A stretch of 64,000 nt of DNA from Halobellus limi (GCF_004799685.1 NZ_CP031311.1:2845355-2909354); one strand, 5' to 3'. Numbered from the stretch's first letter, positions 15,766-23,600 are shown. Notes: generated from the letters alone by a model not told the origin. Translations and numbers: made by a program.

Positions 15766-16407
15766 TCAGAAGTCGTCGAGGCCCGCCTGACCGCCGTCGT
15801 CGCCGCCGACGCCGGCGATGTCGGCGGCGCGGGCGATCGTCTCGAAGAACGTCTCCCGCTGGCTGCCGTCGTACAGGGTCGCCGCCGGGTGGACCGAGAC
15901 GACGACGCGGTAGGAGCGCTCGCCGAGTCGGACGTCGACGACGTCGCCGGCCTCCTTCGTGACGGCGACCGATCGGTCCAGCAGGTGCTCGGAGGGCACC
16001 TTCCCGAGCGTGACGACGAGTGCGGGATCGACGAGACCGAGTTCGCGTTCGAGGTAGCCGCGGCAGTTCGCGAGTTCTTCACTCGTGGGGTCTCGGTTCT
16101 CCGGCGGCCGACACCGCACGCAGTTCGTGATCCGGACGTCGACGCGGGCGAGTCCGGCGTCGCGAAGCGCGTCGTCGAGGATGCTTCCCGAGCGCCCGAC
16201 GAACGGTTCCCCCTCCTCGTCTTCGTTCGCGCCGGGCGCCTCGCCGAGAAAGAGGAGGTCGGCGTCCGCGGGGCCGACGCCGTCGACGATCTGCGATCTC
16301 GATTCGACGAGTTCGGGACAGCGCTCACAGGCGCGGACGGCGAGCCCCTCCATCGAATCGGCAGCGGCGGCGTCGCCCGTGGCCGTGTCGGTCTCCTCGC
16401 CGGTCAT
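15766..16407 (-). CDS. Uracil-DNA glycosylase, family 4 (iron-sulfur)
   Basis: A 213-aa DNA-repair enzyme removing uracil from DNA. Motif A is GEAPGANEDEEGEPFVGRSG and motif B is HPAATLY. Four cysteines for the [4Fe-4S] cluster are visible: C-x2-C in CERCPEL, a cysteine pair in NCVRCRPPENRDPT, and the later NCRGYL. The N-terminal about 20 residues are acidic and variable. It is followed by a DUF99 gene on the same strand, 24 bp upstream in transcription order. Confidence 0.9.
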   Translation of the reverse strand: MTGEETDTATGDAAAADSMEGLAVRACERCPELVESRSQIVDGVGPADADLLFLGEAPGANEDEEGEPFVGRSGSILDDALRDAGLARVDVRITNCVRCRPPENRDPTSEELANCRGYLERELGLVDPALVVTLGKVPSEHLLDRSVAVTKEAGDVVDVRLGERSYRVVVSVHPAATLYDGSQRETFFETIARAADIAGVGGDDGGQAGLDDF

Positions 16408-16431
16408 ACCGGAGAGGCGGCCGGCGACGAC

Positions 16432-17073
16432 TTACCCGTGACGGTCCGAGTCGACGGGCGCCCGCTCGGGCCACTGTCGGGCTGCGCGGGCGGCGAGACG
16501 AGCGACCCGAACCGGCTCCGGTCGGCCGCCGGTCGGCGTGTACGCGCGGACGATCCGAGCGGCCTCGTCGTCGAGATCGTCGAGATCGTCGCCGGCACCG
16601 TCGGTGGAACGTCCGGAGTCGCCGTCTCCGAGGCCGACGCTCCGCACGAACAGCGTCTCGCCGTTGACGCGGAGGCGTCGGCGGGGTGGCAGCCGCTCGT
16701 AGACGGCGAGCCGGGAGTCGAGCGCCTCGCCGTCGAACTGCTCGCGGAGGGCGGGTTCCAGCCCCGGGCTCGCCTCGTAGGACACGGAGAGCACCGGTCG
16801 CTCGGCGACCTCGGCGATCCGATCGAGATCGAGGACGTTGAACCAGGCGGGCGCGACGCCCGAGACCAGCAGGTACTGGACGTCCTCGCGATCCGCTCGA
16901 TCGACGAGCGCGCAGACGGCGTCGGTGGCGTCCAGCCCGCCGACGGTCGCCGTCGCGTACGCGAAGCCGTCGACGACGCGGTCGGCGCGGACGACGGCTC
17001 CACAGAGGACGGCGCGGCCGCTGTCTTCGTCCGTCGACTCCGCGACGCCGAGCGCCCGCGTGCCTGGCTTCAC
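16432..17073 (-). CDS. DUF99 family protein (endonuclease V-like fold)
   Basis: A 213-aa archaeal DUF99/UPF0215 protein; the family is distantly related to endonuclease V and conserved in archaea without a proven role. Key segments are ALGVAESTDEDSGRAVLCGA at the start and LLVSGVAPAWFNVLDLDRI in the middle, the family hallmark. An acidic insert (DDLDDLDDEAA) sits before the C-terminal helix, which ends in a basic ARAARQWPE. It lies directly upstream of the uracil-DNA glycosylase on the same strand, which would suit a DNA-repair role (inference). Confidence 0.8.
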   Translation of the reverse strand: MKPGTRALGVAESTDEDSGRAVLCGAVVRADRVVDGFAYATATVGGLDATDAVCALVDRADREDVQYLLVSGVAPAWFNVLDLDRIAEVAERPVLSVSYEASPGLEPALREQFDGEALDSRLAVYERLPPRRRLRVNGETLFVRSVGLGDGDSGRSTDGAGDDLDDLDDEAARIVRAYTPTGGRPEPVRVARLAARAARQWPERAPVDSDRHG

Positions 17074-17112
17074 CGGCGGCTCACCCCTCTGTGAGCCGCA
17101 GCCGCGTTGACG

Positions 17113-17295
17113 CTACTCCCCCTCGTCTTTGATGTCTTTGAGCCGATCCAGAAGTTCGTCGTTCGACGCGCCGATCTCGAACTCGACGTCTCCCCCGTGC
17201 TCGGCCTGGGAGGTCGCGACCCCGTCGCCGTCGTCGAGATCGGTGTCGAAGTCCTGATTCTCTTGTTCGGACTCGTCGTAGCTCCCAAATCCCAT
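17113..17295 (-). CDS. Small acidic haloarchaeal protein (DUF5786-like)
   Basis: A 60-aa protein beginning MGFGSYDESEQENQDF and ending ELLDRLKDIKDEGE. The start pattern MGFGSYDESEQ and the LxDRLKDIKD ending match a small conserved haloarchaeal family that I believe is DUF5786. The ATG at 17295 was chosen because homologous sequence starts there; longer frames upstream run through element A. Function is unknown. Confidence 0.7.
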   Translation of the reverse strand: MGFGSYDESEQENQDFDTDLDDGDGVATSQAEHGGDVEFEIGASNDELLDRLKDIKDEGE

Positions 17296-17440
17296 ACAGG
17301 GAGACATAGGAGGCAGACCGACAAAAAACACACGCAGGATCCGACGGGGGCGAGCGGACGTCGGCGTCGGCCGGAGCACCGCTCTCGGCGGGGTGACACC
17401 GCCCCGAGAGACAGGCGGACGCCCTCGGCGCTGCGTATTG

Positions 17441-17590
17441 GCGAACAGTCGGCACACCGCCCGCGACGACGGCCTCACCTCCGTCGTCGCGATCAACTCC
17501 CGCGTCGAGGCGCCGAACGACCGCAGAGCGACGCGGGACGAGGCTCAAGTCACGGGGACACTGGCCGCCCGTTCGTACATAAACCCTCGT
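17441..17590 (-). ncRNA. Copy A of a repeated structured element (putative non-coding RNA)
   Basis: One of four copies in the window (others at 30541-30687, 42158-42298 and 55973-56124). On the minus strand it begins ACGAGGGTTTATGTACGAAC, carries a stem CCCGCGTCG/CGACGCGGG around a 21-nt loop, a second stem GCGACGACGG/CCGTCGTCGC, and ends GTGCCGACTGTTCGC. The TTTATGTA box lies about 27 nt before GTGACTTGA, the predicted RNA start. No open frame is shared by the copies. It sits upstream of the small DUF5786-like gene in the same direction, ending 145 bp before it. Confidence 0.65.
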
Positions 17591-17667
17591 CGAGTCGGGC
17601 GATCGCCGATGGAGCGACCGTCGCCGCCCGGCCGAGGCTTTTTCGTCGGCGAACGGGAACGGAGCGT

Positions 17668-18300
17668 ATGGAGATCCACACGGTCACCGAGGGCGCGACC
17701 GAGTTCACCTGCAACGCCTACCTGCTCGACGGCGAGGACCCCGTCCTCGTCGACGCCGGAACGATGCCGGGCGTCGAGGACGTCGTGGCCTCTCACGTCG
17801 ACGACCTGGAGGCGGTGTATCTCACCCACCAGCACCGGGACCACGTCGGCGAACTCGACGCCGTACTCGACCGCTTCGACGCCGACCTGTACGCCTACGG
17901 CGAACACCCGCGGCGGACGGGGGGGTTAGAAGACGGCGAGACGGTCGAACTGTGCGGGGAGTCCTACGAGGTGGTGTACACGCCCGGCCACGCCGACGAT
18001 CACGTCTCGCTCGTCGGGGAGGAGCGGGTGTTCAGCGGCGACGTCGTCGTCTACAACGACGGCGCGTTCGACGACGGGAGTTTCGGCCGGACGGATATGC
18101 CGGGACAGTCCCGCGAGGAACTCATCGACAGCCTCGAACGGCTGCTCGATCGGCTGCCGGAGACGGTGTCGGCGCTGTACGCCGGTCACGGCGACGTCTA
18201 TCGCGCGGACCCCGACGGCGAGGACGACTCCGTCCGCGAGGTGATCGCGCGGGCGCTCGAACGGGCCGAGCGCAGAGAGCCGAAGTATCCCGAGGAGTAG
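17668..18300 (+). CDS. MBL-fold metallohydrolase
   Basis: A 210-aa metallo-beta-lactamase-fold hydrolase. The metal motif is LTHQHRDHVGEL (a HxHxDH-type site with Gln-His-Arg-Asp-His), followed by YTPGHADDHVSL, FSGDVVVYNDG (bridging Asp), and YAGHGDVY at the C-terminus. The overall plan resembles glyoxalase II-like or hydroxyacylglutathione hydrolase-like proteins. The substrate is unknown. The ATG at 17668 fits the family start EIHTVTEGATEFTCNAYLL. It is monocistronic and convergent with the L40e gene. Confidence 0.82.
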   Translation: MEIHTVTEGATEFTCNAYLLDGEDPVLVDAGTMPGVEDVVASHVDDLEAVYLTHQHRDHVGELDAVLDRFDADLYAYGEHPRRTGGLEDGETVELCGESYEVVYTPGHADDHVSLVGEERVFSGDVVVYNDGAFDDGSFGRTDMPGQSREELIDSLERLLDRLPETVSALYAGHGDVYRADPDGEDDSVREVIARALERAERREPKYPEE

Positions 18301-18305
18301 CGGAC

Positions 18306-18455
18306 TTACGCGGCGCGGCGTTCCTTCGACTTGGGTCGAAGGTTCTTGTAGCCGCACTTGCGGCACGCGTCGGCGCGCTGGGGGTTGCGGGCGTTACAGC
18401 GCATACAGATCTGCTTCTCCAGCATCCGTTTCACCGCAGCTTCGTTCTTGGCCAT
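18306..18455 (-). CDS. rpl40e: 50S ribosomal protein L40e
   Basis: A 49-aa zinc-ribbon ribosomal protein. Translation from the ATG at 18455 gives [20 protein letters not shown], then C-x2-C (CRKC) and a basic tail ending [10 protein letters not shown]. Four cysteines in C-x2-C...C-x2-C spacing bind zinc, and the basic composition stands out from the acidic proteome. Length and sequence match archaeal L40e. It is followed by thioredoxin further upstream on the same strand, 103 bp away. Confidence 0.95.
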   Translation of the reverse strand: MAKNEAAVKRMLEKQICMRCNARNPQRADACRKCGYKNLRPKSKERRAA

Positions 18456-18558
18456 ACACGCGGGTTCCGGACGCGGAAGTATAACGCTTGCGAGACGGGA
18501 GACTCCGAACGAACCCCGGGAGAAACAGCGAGACGGCGTCCGCGCGGTGCGAGGCGAA

Positions 18559-18837
18559 TTAGGCCCCGGCCGGCTGGACGGCGCCTTTCAGCGCGGCCTC
18601 GATGTCCTCGCGCTGGGTGAAGCCGACGAAGCGGTCGACGATCTCGCCCTCCCGTTCGATCACGATCGTTGGGAGCGAGCGGACCTGATACTGGTTCGCC
18701 ACGTCCTGTTCCTCGTCGACGTCGATCTTCTGGAACTCCACGTCGCCGTAGTCGGCTTCGAGCTCTTCGAGGATCGGATCCTGCTTCTTGCACGGGCCGC
18801 ACCAGTCGGCGTAGAAATCGAGTACTCGGACGGTCAT
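18559..18837 (-). CDS. trxA: Thioredoxin
   Basis: A 92-aa thioredoxin, a cytoplasmic disulfide reductant. The active site WCGPCK lies at residues 12-17 in [15 protein letters not shown], and the cis-proline loop is SLPTIVIER. The short N-terminus starts directly with the beta-strand VRVLDFYA, as in compact archaeal thioredoxins. The C-terminal tail (KGAVQPAGA) is short and variable. Confidence 0.93.
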   Translation of the reverse strand: MTVRVLDFYADWCGPCKKQDPILEELEADYGDVEFQKIDVDEEQDVANQYQVRSLPTIVIEREGEIVDRFVGFTQREDIEAALKGAVQPAGA

Positions 18838-19034
18838 CGTGTGCGTAGCGACGTTGCACGGGGCGTCGCATAAGCGTTTCCACCGCTGTATCCCCCGGAT
18901 CGGCGCCGATCGGGCGCCGGGAGACGGCGACTTCCGTACCGGGGGACGACGACTTCGATGCTGGGGTTCACACGGCTGGCGGCGACCGCTGAGCGATCCG
19001 AAACGTTTAGGCGAGTCAGCACCGACGAGAGAGT

Positions 19035-19199
19035 ATGAGCAGTGGTCAGAACAGCGGCGGCCTGATGTCGAGCGCGGGGCTCGTCCGCTACTTCGACGCC
19101 GAGGACCGAAACGCCATCCGCATCGATCCGAAGACCGTCTTCGCCTTCGGCCTCCTCTTCGGCGTCGGCGTCCTGGTGCTGAACGCCGTCGCGATCTGA
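19035..19199 (+). CDS. Preprotein translocase subunit Sec61 beta (archaeal SecG)
   Basis: A 54-aa single-span membrane protein: a Gly/Ser-rich N-terminus ([20 protein letters not shown]), the conserved amphipathic segment [16 protein letters not shown], and one C-terminal TM helix ([19 protein letters not shown]). This is the archaeal Sec61 beta/SecG partner of SecY and SecE in the translocon. A TATA-like ACGTTTAGG about 30 bp upstream suggests a leaderless or short-leader transcript. It lies just upstream of pdxT. Confidence 0.93.
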   Translation: MSSGQNSGGLMSSAGLVRYFDAEDRNAIRIDPKTVFAFGLLFGVGVLVLNAVAI

Positions 19200-19302
19200 A
19201 CGGTCGATCGGGACCCCACCCGACGGCTGCGCGCCAGCCGCACCCGTCGAGCCCGGCCGGGACAACGGACGCTTTTTATCGATTCGACTCCGAGCGACGC
19301 GT

Positions 19303-19899
19303 ATGGTACGAGCGGGCGTCGTCGCCGTCCAGGGCGACGTCACAGAGCACGCCGCAGCGATCCGTCGAGCCGGCGAAGCCCACGGCGAGGACGTCGAAGT
19401 GATCGAGATCAGACAGTCGGGGCGCGTGCCCGACTGCGACGTCCTCCTGCTCCCGGGCGGGGAGTCGACCGCCATCTCCCGACTCCTGGCACGGGAGGGA
19501 ATCGACGCGGAGATCAGAGAACACGTCGCGGCCGGGAAGCCGGTGTTGGCGACGTGTGCGGGACTCATCGTCGCCGCCCGGGACGCCAACGACGAGCGGG
19601 TCGACACGCTCGACCTCCTCGACGTGACCGTCGACCGCAACGCGTTCGGCCGGCAGGTCGACAGCTTCGAGGCCCCGCTGGACGTGACGGGCTTCGACGA
19701 GCCGTTCCCGGCGGTGTTCATCCGCGCGCCCGTCATCGACGAGGTCGGCGAGGGCGTGGAGGTCCTCGCGGAGTGGGACGGTCGACCGGTCGCCGTCCGC
19801 GACGGCCCGGTCGTCGGCACCGCGTTCCACCCGGAGCTGACAGACGACAGCCGGATCCACGACCTCGCGTTCTTCGAGGACCTGGCCGTCGAAGCGTAG
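19303..19899 (+). CDS. pdxT: Pyridoxal 5'-phosphate synthase glutaminase subunit
   Basis: A 198-aa class I glutaminase that feeds ammonia to PdxS in vitamin B6 synthesis. It starts VRAGVVAVQGDVTEHAAAI, with LLPGGESTAISRLL as the family signature, the nucleophile Cys in VLATCAGLI, and the His/Glu pair in TAFHPELTDD. A TTTTTATC box about 30 bp before the ATG suggests leaderless expression. pdxS is not in the window. Confidence 0.93.
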   Translation: MVRAGVVAVQGDVTEHAAAIRRAGEAHGEDVEVIEIRQSGRVPDCDVLLLPGGESTAISRLLAREGIDAEIREHVAAGKPVLATCAGLIVAARDANDERVDTLDLLDVTVDRNAFGRQVDSFEAPLDVTGFDEPFPAVFIRAPVIDEVGEGVEVLAEWDGRPVAVRDGPVVGTAFHPELTDDSRIHDLAFFEDLAVEA

Positions 19900-20065
19900 C
19901 CGGCCACGGCGTCGACGCGGCGGCTGCGGTGTTTTGATCGCGTCGCCGGCGGCAACGTCGACGGCGCTTTGACCGCCTCGCCGGCCGGGACGCGTCGCGG
20001 TCGGCGCGGGCAGCCACGCCGTCGGTTCCCCGAGGCTTTTCTACGACAGCGACGCACGTTCGAGC

Positions 20066-21244
20066 GTGAGCGCGAACCGGACCGAAGTGAGAGAACTGAC
20101 GCGCCGGCTCGTCTCGATCCCGAGCCACGAGGACGAGACGGCCGCCGGTGACGCGATCGAGTCGTGGCTGCGCGCGGAGACCGACGCCGACGTGACGCGC
20201 GACCGACACGGCAACGTCGTCGCACGCCGCGGCGAGGGGGCGTCGCTGGCGCTCGTCGGCCACCACGACGTCGTCGAACCCGACGGCTCCCAGGTCGTCG
20301 GGCCCGCCGGAGACGGCCCCGCAGCCGACGACGGCGTCGGGGACGATATCGCCGACGGAAACGAGGCCAACGAGGGCGAGACCTCCACGAACGACGTCGA
20401 GTACGTCGTCGAGGAACGCGACGGGCGGCTGTACGGCCGCGGCACGGCCGACATGAAGGGGTCGCTGGCGGCCGCGATGCTCGCCTTCCGCGACGCCGAC
20501 CCCGCGGGCGAACTCGTCTTCGCGTCGTTCGTCGGTGAGGAGCAGGGCGGCGTGGGCGCCCGCGCCGCCATCGACGACGGCTTCGCGCCGGAGTACGCCG
20601 TCGTCGGCGAGGGGTCGACGAACTACGCGGGCGACGACCAGACGGACGTCGTCGTCGCCCACCGCGGGCGGCGGGGATCCACGCTCACGGCGCGCGGGAC
20701 CGCGGCGCACGCGAGCGAACCCGAAGCGGGCGAGAACGCGGTGTACCGCGCCTGCGACGCGGTCGACGTCGTGCGCGGTCTCGACGCCCCCGACGCGACG
20801 GTGCTCGGCGAGCGGGTGGCGGGGAGCCTCGTCGTCACCGAGATCGACGGCGGATCGGCGTGGAACGTCGTCCCCGAGCGCTGTACCGTGACGGTCGACG
20901 AGCGCACTGTGCCCGGCGAGCGCGTGCGCCTCGATGCGGTCGAATCGATCGACGGCGTCGAGTGGACGGTCGACCAGGACCTCCCGCCGATGGCCTGCGA
21001 CGACGGGCGGTTCGCCGACGCCGCGCTCGCCGCGGCGGACGAGGCGCAGTCGGCGACGCCCGAGCGGGTGACGAAACCCCACGCGACCGACGCCGGGTGG
21101 CTCGCGCAGGCCGGCACGACGTGTGTCGTCTGCGGCGCAGCGGAACCCGGGGAGGCCCACACGGCGGGCGAGTCCGTGAGCGTCGACGTGCTGGCGCGGT
21201 GCTACCGGATCTACCGGGAGGTCGCGACGACGTTTCAGCCGTGA
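20066..21244 (+). CDS. M20 family metallopeptidase (ArgE/DapE-like)
   Basis: A 392-aa zinc aminoacylase/deacylase-type peptidase, starting with GTG. The zinc site motifs are LVGHHDVVEPDG (H-x-D), the GRGTADMKGSLAAAM loop with the bridging Asp, FVGEEQGG (catalytic and metal Glu), and a late HATDAGWLAQAG His. A dimerisation lid lies in the middle (VAHRGRRGSTLTARGTAAHAS). An acidic low-complexity insert follows the first metal motif. The substrate may be an N-acyl amino acid or small peptide. It is on the plus strand, facing the borosin-like locus across one gene. Confidence 0.82.
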   Translation: MSANRTEVRELTRRLVSIPSHEDETAAGDAIESWLRAETDADVTRDRHGNVVARRGEGASLALVGHHDVVEPDGSQVVGPAGDGPAADDGVGDDIADGNEANEGETSTNDVEYVVEERDGRLYGRGTADMKGSLAAAMLAFRDADPAGELVFASFVGEEQGGVGARAAIDDGFAPEYAVVGEGSTNYAGDDQTDVVVAHRGRRGSTLTARGTAAHASEPEAGENAVYRACDAVDVVRGLDAPDATVLGERVAGSLVVTEIDGGSAWNVVPERCTVTVDERTVPGERVRLDAVESIDGVEWTVDQDLPPMACDDGRFADAALAAADEAQSATPERVTKPHATDAGWLAQAGTTCVVCGAAEPGEAHTAGESVSVDVLARCYRIYREVATTFQP

Positions 21245-21427
21245 TGGGTCCGGGGATGCGTTTTTTACGACGTGCGAACGAGGTACCCCAACGAGTGAAT
21301 CGACGAGCGCGGAGGGACGGACCGTGAGGGCGACGCCCGTTGGGGTCGGAGTCGGCGTCACCGACGTAGCCCCGGCTACGGCCGAGGGCGGACGAGCGGT
21401 TCCGGTCGTGGTCGGGAGGAGGCGAAC

Positions 21428-22213
21428 GTGAGCGACGGTGAGATCTCGAAGGCCGTCGACGAACTCGTCTCCGAGAGCCGCCGGGTGTTCAGTTACCAGC
21501 AGGACGCCCTCGAGGAGACGCGGACGGTCATCGACCACCAGATCGACATCGCGGAGGACGCCGACAACGAGTCGCTCCGCATCATGCGACTCAACTTCGT
21601 CGTCATCGGCGCGTTCGTTCCGATCTTCGTCTCGACGCCGGAGTTGCTGGCGCCGGCGCTGCCGTGGGCCGTCGTCGCCCTGCTGTTCTCGACGATGTCC
21701 GTGTTCGCCTCCGCGTACATCTACCGCGGGCTGACGCTGTACGGCGGCTTCGGGGACTCGCCCGATCTGACGTTCGACTCGCTGGTCGAGGAGTACGGGA
21801 CCGCCGAAGACGGCGGCCCGGACATCTCACAGGCGGAGTTCCAGAGTCGGTTGCTCGAGGACCACCAGGCCGGGATCCTCCACAACAACGTCGAGATCAA
21901 ACACCGAAGCGAGATCCACCAGCAGACGACGCTGCTCCTGTTGTTCGCCATCGTGCTGCTGGTTCTCGGCATCCTCCAGAGCATCACGAGCGTCCCGACG
22001 GTCTACCGGTACCTCATCTACCTCGGCTCCGTCCCGCCGATCGTCTTCGGGTTACACCGCTCCGTTCGGGCGGCCAGTTTCATCTGCCGGCTCGAACGGC
22101 GCGGTGAGGACGAGGAGCGCCTCGACTTCGACTACTCGTTCGCACGCGAGTACCCGTACATCTCGATGATGTGTTCGTGTCTGCTGTGCGTGTACGATCC
22201 GATGGACGACTGA
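21428..22213 (+). CDS. Four-TM membrane protein of unknown function
   Basis: A 261-aa protein starting with GTG. It has an N-terminal amphipathic or coiled region (residues 1-50), a hairpin of two TM helices (about 54-71 and 78-99), a soluble helical stretch with a histidine cluster (150-166), a second TM hairpin (about 168-186 and 191-210) and a Cys-containing tail (MMCSCLLCVYDP). I do not recognise the family; the layout loosely recalls SLATT-type membrane modules, but this is not established. It is convergent with the borosin-like methyltransferase, with 11 bp between stops, so it is not in the same operon. Confidence 0.6.
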   Translation: MSDGEISKAVDELVSESRRVFSYQQDALEETRTVIDHQIDIAEDADNESLRIMRLNFVVIGAFVPIFVSTPELLAPALPWAVVALLFSTMSVFASAYIYRGLTLYGGFGDSPDLTFDSLVEEYGTAEDGGPDISQAEFQSRLLEDHQAGILHNNVEIKHRSEIHQQTTLLLLFAIVLLVLGILQSITSVPTVYRYLIYLGSVPPIVFGLHRSVRAASFICRLERRGEDEERLDFDYSFAREYPYISMMCSCLLCVYDPMDD

Positions 22214-22224
22214 TACCGATCGAC

Positions 22225-23061
22225 TCACTCGTCGGAGTCGGCCGGGAACTCGTCGTCGGCCGTGATCTCGTCGAGATGCGCCCGTGAATAGAGGTCGTCG
22301 CGGTACTCCTCGTTCGGCGCCGCTTCCGAGCGGACGGGCGGGACGTAGAGCGTGTGGCTGGGGTGGACCTCCGCGGCCATCGATTCGAACGCCGACAGCT
22401 CGAACGTCTGGACGTCTCCCGACTCGAAGGGAAGCGTCGCGGCCCGGACCAGCGACACCTCGTGTGTCGGCGGGTAAAACCGCTCCAGGTAGCGTCGGAG
22501 TCGCGTGAACCGCTCGGGGGCGTTCGGCCTCGCGGTGTAGAGTCGGGACCCGACCGTTCCGACCTGGAAGAGAAACGCCGGAACCGACGGGGTCAGCGGC
22601 AGTTCCCGGAGCAGCAGGTCGTTCACCTCGAACATCTGCAGACCGGTCTCGAAGGGGTTCAGACCCAAGTCGACGTACATCGCGTCGAGCGACGAGATCC
22701 CCGGGCGGACGTCGACGTCGACCCCGGCCGCCTCCCCGCGGCGGACGATGTCGTCCGTCGGCGTGACGCCCACGGTCGGATGCCCGTAGGTGGCGAGCGC
22801 CACCGGTGAATCGGCGTCCGCAGCGGCGGAGACCACCCGGTCGACGATGCTGTCGTACGTCTCCGCCCGCGGTCGGCCCTCCTCGTACTCCGACCCGAGG
22901 CGTACGACGGCCCCGAAGCGGTCGGAGAGGGCCTCGGCCACGATGTCGTGGGGATGCAAGAGGAAGATCCGGTCCGAGCGATCGAGCGCGACGTCGACCT
23001 CGTCGGTCAGCTGGTTGCAGCCGACCATACCGAGTCCGACGACGTAGAGGCGAGTGGTGAT
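22225..23061 (-). CDS. Borosin-type peptide backbone alpha-N-methyltransferase (tetrapyrrole-methylase fold)
   Basis: A 278-aa SAM-dependent methyltransferase if started at the ATC at 23061 (267 aa from the ATG at 23028). From the ATC, RLYVVGLGMVGCNQLT is the Gly-rich SAM loop. The catalytic stretch YEEGRPRAETY (Y59, G62, R65, Y69) reproduces the OphMA catalytic pattern Y-x2-G-x2-R-x3-Y. TYGHPTVGV, VRPGISSLDAMYVDLGLNP and LFQVGTVG align in order with OphMA. The family methylates backbone amides of a RiPP precursor. The peptide gene directly upstream at 23131-23310 is the likely substrate. The fungal clasp and core region is absent, as in bacterial split borosins. The ATG at 23028 would cut off the first SAM-binding strand. 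The substrate pairing is inferred from sequence and position. Confidence 0.8.
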   Translation of the reverse strand: MTTRLYVVGLGMVGCNQLTDEVDVALDRSDRIFLLHPHDIVAEALSDRFGAVVRLGSEYEEGRPRAETYDSIVDRVVSAAADADSPVALATYGHPTVGVTPTDDIVRRGEAAGVDVDVRPGISSLDAMYVDLGLNPFETGLQMFEVNDLLLRELPLTPSVPAFLFQVGTVGSRLYTARPNAPERFTRLRRYLERFYPPTHEVSLVRAATLPFESGDVQTFELSAFESMAAEVHPSHTLYVPPVRSEAAPNEEYRDDLYSRAHLDEITADDEFPADSDE

Positions 23062-23072
23062 AGTGTTCCTCC
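23059..23072 (-). promoter_or_regulatory. Shine-Dalgarno GGAGG with ATC as probable start codon
   Basis: On the minus strand, GGAGG (23072-23068) is followed by AACACT and then ATC (23061-23059). The six-base spacing is ideal. The frame has no ATG, GTG or TTG between the preceding TGA (23133-23131) and the internal ATG at 23028. A strong SD placed exactly before the conserved N-terminus decides the start, even though ATC is a rare initiator. Confidence 0.6.
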
Positions 23073-23130
23073 GGGAGCGAGAAAAATCGCGGGTCGTGAA
23101 AAACGCCGGCGATCGAATTCCCGATCGCGG

Positions 23131-23310
23131 TCAGTTGTTAATGAGCCACGATCGCGGGTCGAAGTCGCCGTCCGGTTCCCCCGGAAGGCCGTCGACGTCG
23201 GAGAGTCCGTACTCCCGAAGGACGGCGTCGGGGTCGGCCTGGAACCGTTCACGCACTTCCGCGTCGGAAACGAGCGCTTTCTTGAGCGCGTGGATGTCGT
23301 CGCCTGTCAT
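23131..23310 (-). CDS. Borosin-like RiPP precursor peptide
   Basis: A 59-aa peptide, MTGDDIHALKKALVSDAEVR followed by ERFQADPDAVLREYGLSDVD and a tail ending DPRSWLINN. The first about 40 residues match the recognition helix bundle of split-borosin precursors: a short helix, then (D)-x3-L/V-x3-F/Y-x2-(N/D)P-(E/D)-A-V-(M/L)-x3-GL-(T/S)-(D/E). The Gly/Pro/Asp-rich linker then leads to a short hydrophobic end, SWLINN, the likely methylated core. It lies 69 bp before the methyltransferase start, on the same strand and in the same frame, with only its own TGA between them. Without the neighbour it would look like any small ORF; function is inferred. Confidence 0.72.
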   Translation of the reverse strand: MTGDDIHALKKALVSDAEVRERFQADPDAVLREYGLSDVDGLPGEPDGDFDPRSWLINN

Positions 23311-23417
23311 ACACGGTAGACGTTACTAGTCACCGACAAAAGTGTTTGGTCCCTGATTATGCGAGGGAAATCGGTCGGCAATAGGACTAAATAGTGGTAC
23401 GCCATACCATAGCGTGT

Positions 23418-23600
23418 ATGGCCTCAGCACCGAGCTCCGACGATGCGCTGTTCGACCAGTTCCTCGACGACCGCGGTCACGACATCGAGACAGTGGACTG
23501 GGAGACCTCGTATAACAAGAAGCAGTGTCCGGAGTGTGGTGCACTCCACGACGACTCGGCGTCCGTCTGCGGGGTCTGCGGGTGGGACCCCCGGACCTGA
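23418..23600 (+). CDS. Small zinc-ribbon protein (HVO_0416-like)
   Basis: A 60-aa protein with a disordered N-terminus and a four-cysteine zinc ribbon, CPECG...CGVCGW, near the end (NKKQCPECGALHDDSASVCG). It resembles the small haloarchaeal HVO_0416-type zinc-finger family; its function is unknown. The ATG at 23418 lies about 27 bp after CTAAATA (near 23387-23393), so the transcript is probably leaderless. It is divergent from the borosin-like precursor, sharing a 107-bp gap. Confidence 0.75.
   Translation: MASAPSSDDALFDQFLDDRGHDIETVDWETSYNKKQCPECGALHDDSASVCGVCGWDPRT

Noticed and set aside
17545-17590. Recurring peptide 'LAA-x-x-YINPRR' in antisense frames at elements A, B and C
   Set aside because: It is the reverse translation of the conserved TATA/GGGCGGCCAG block of the structured element; the frames diverge elsewhere.
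21296-21431. Two overlapping GTG-started mini-ORFs upstream of the four-TM gene
   Set aside because: They are 10 and 35 codons long, with no conserved pattern; the second is a low-complexity Val/Gly/Thr run and could be chance in GC-rich DNA.
22200-22235. A third copy of the palindromic repeat between the four-TM gene and the methyltransferase
   Set aside because: TGATACCGATCGACTCACTCG resembles the left arm, but there is no partner arm or central GC-rich hairpin, and the space is only 11 bp.
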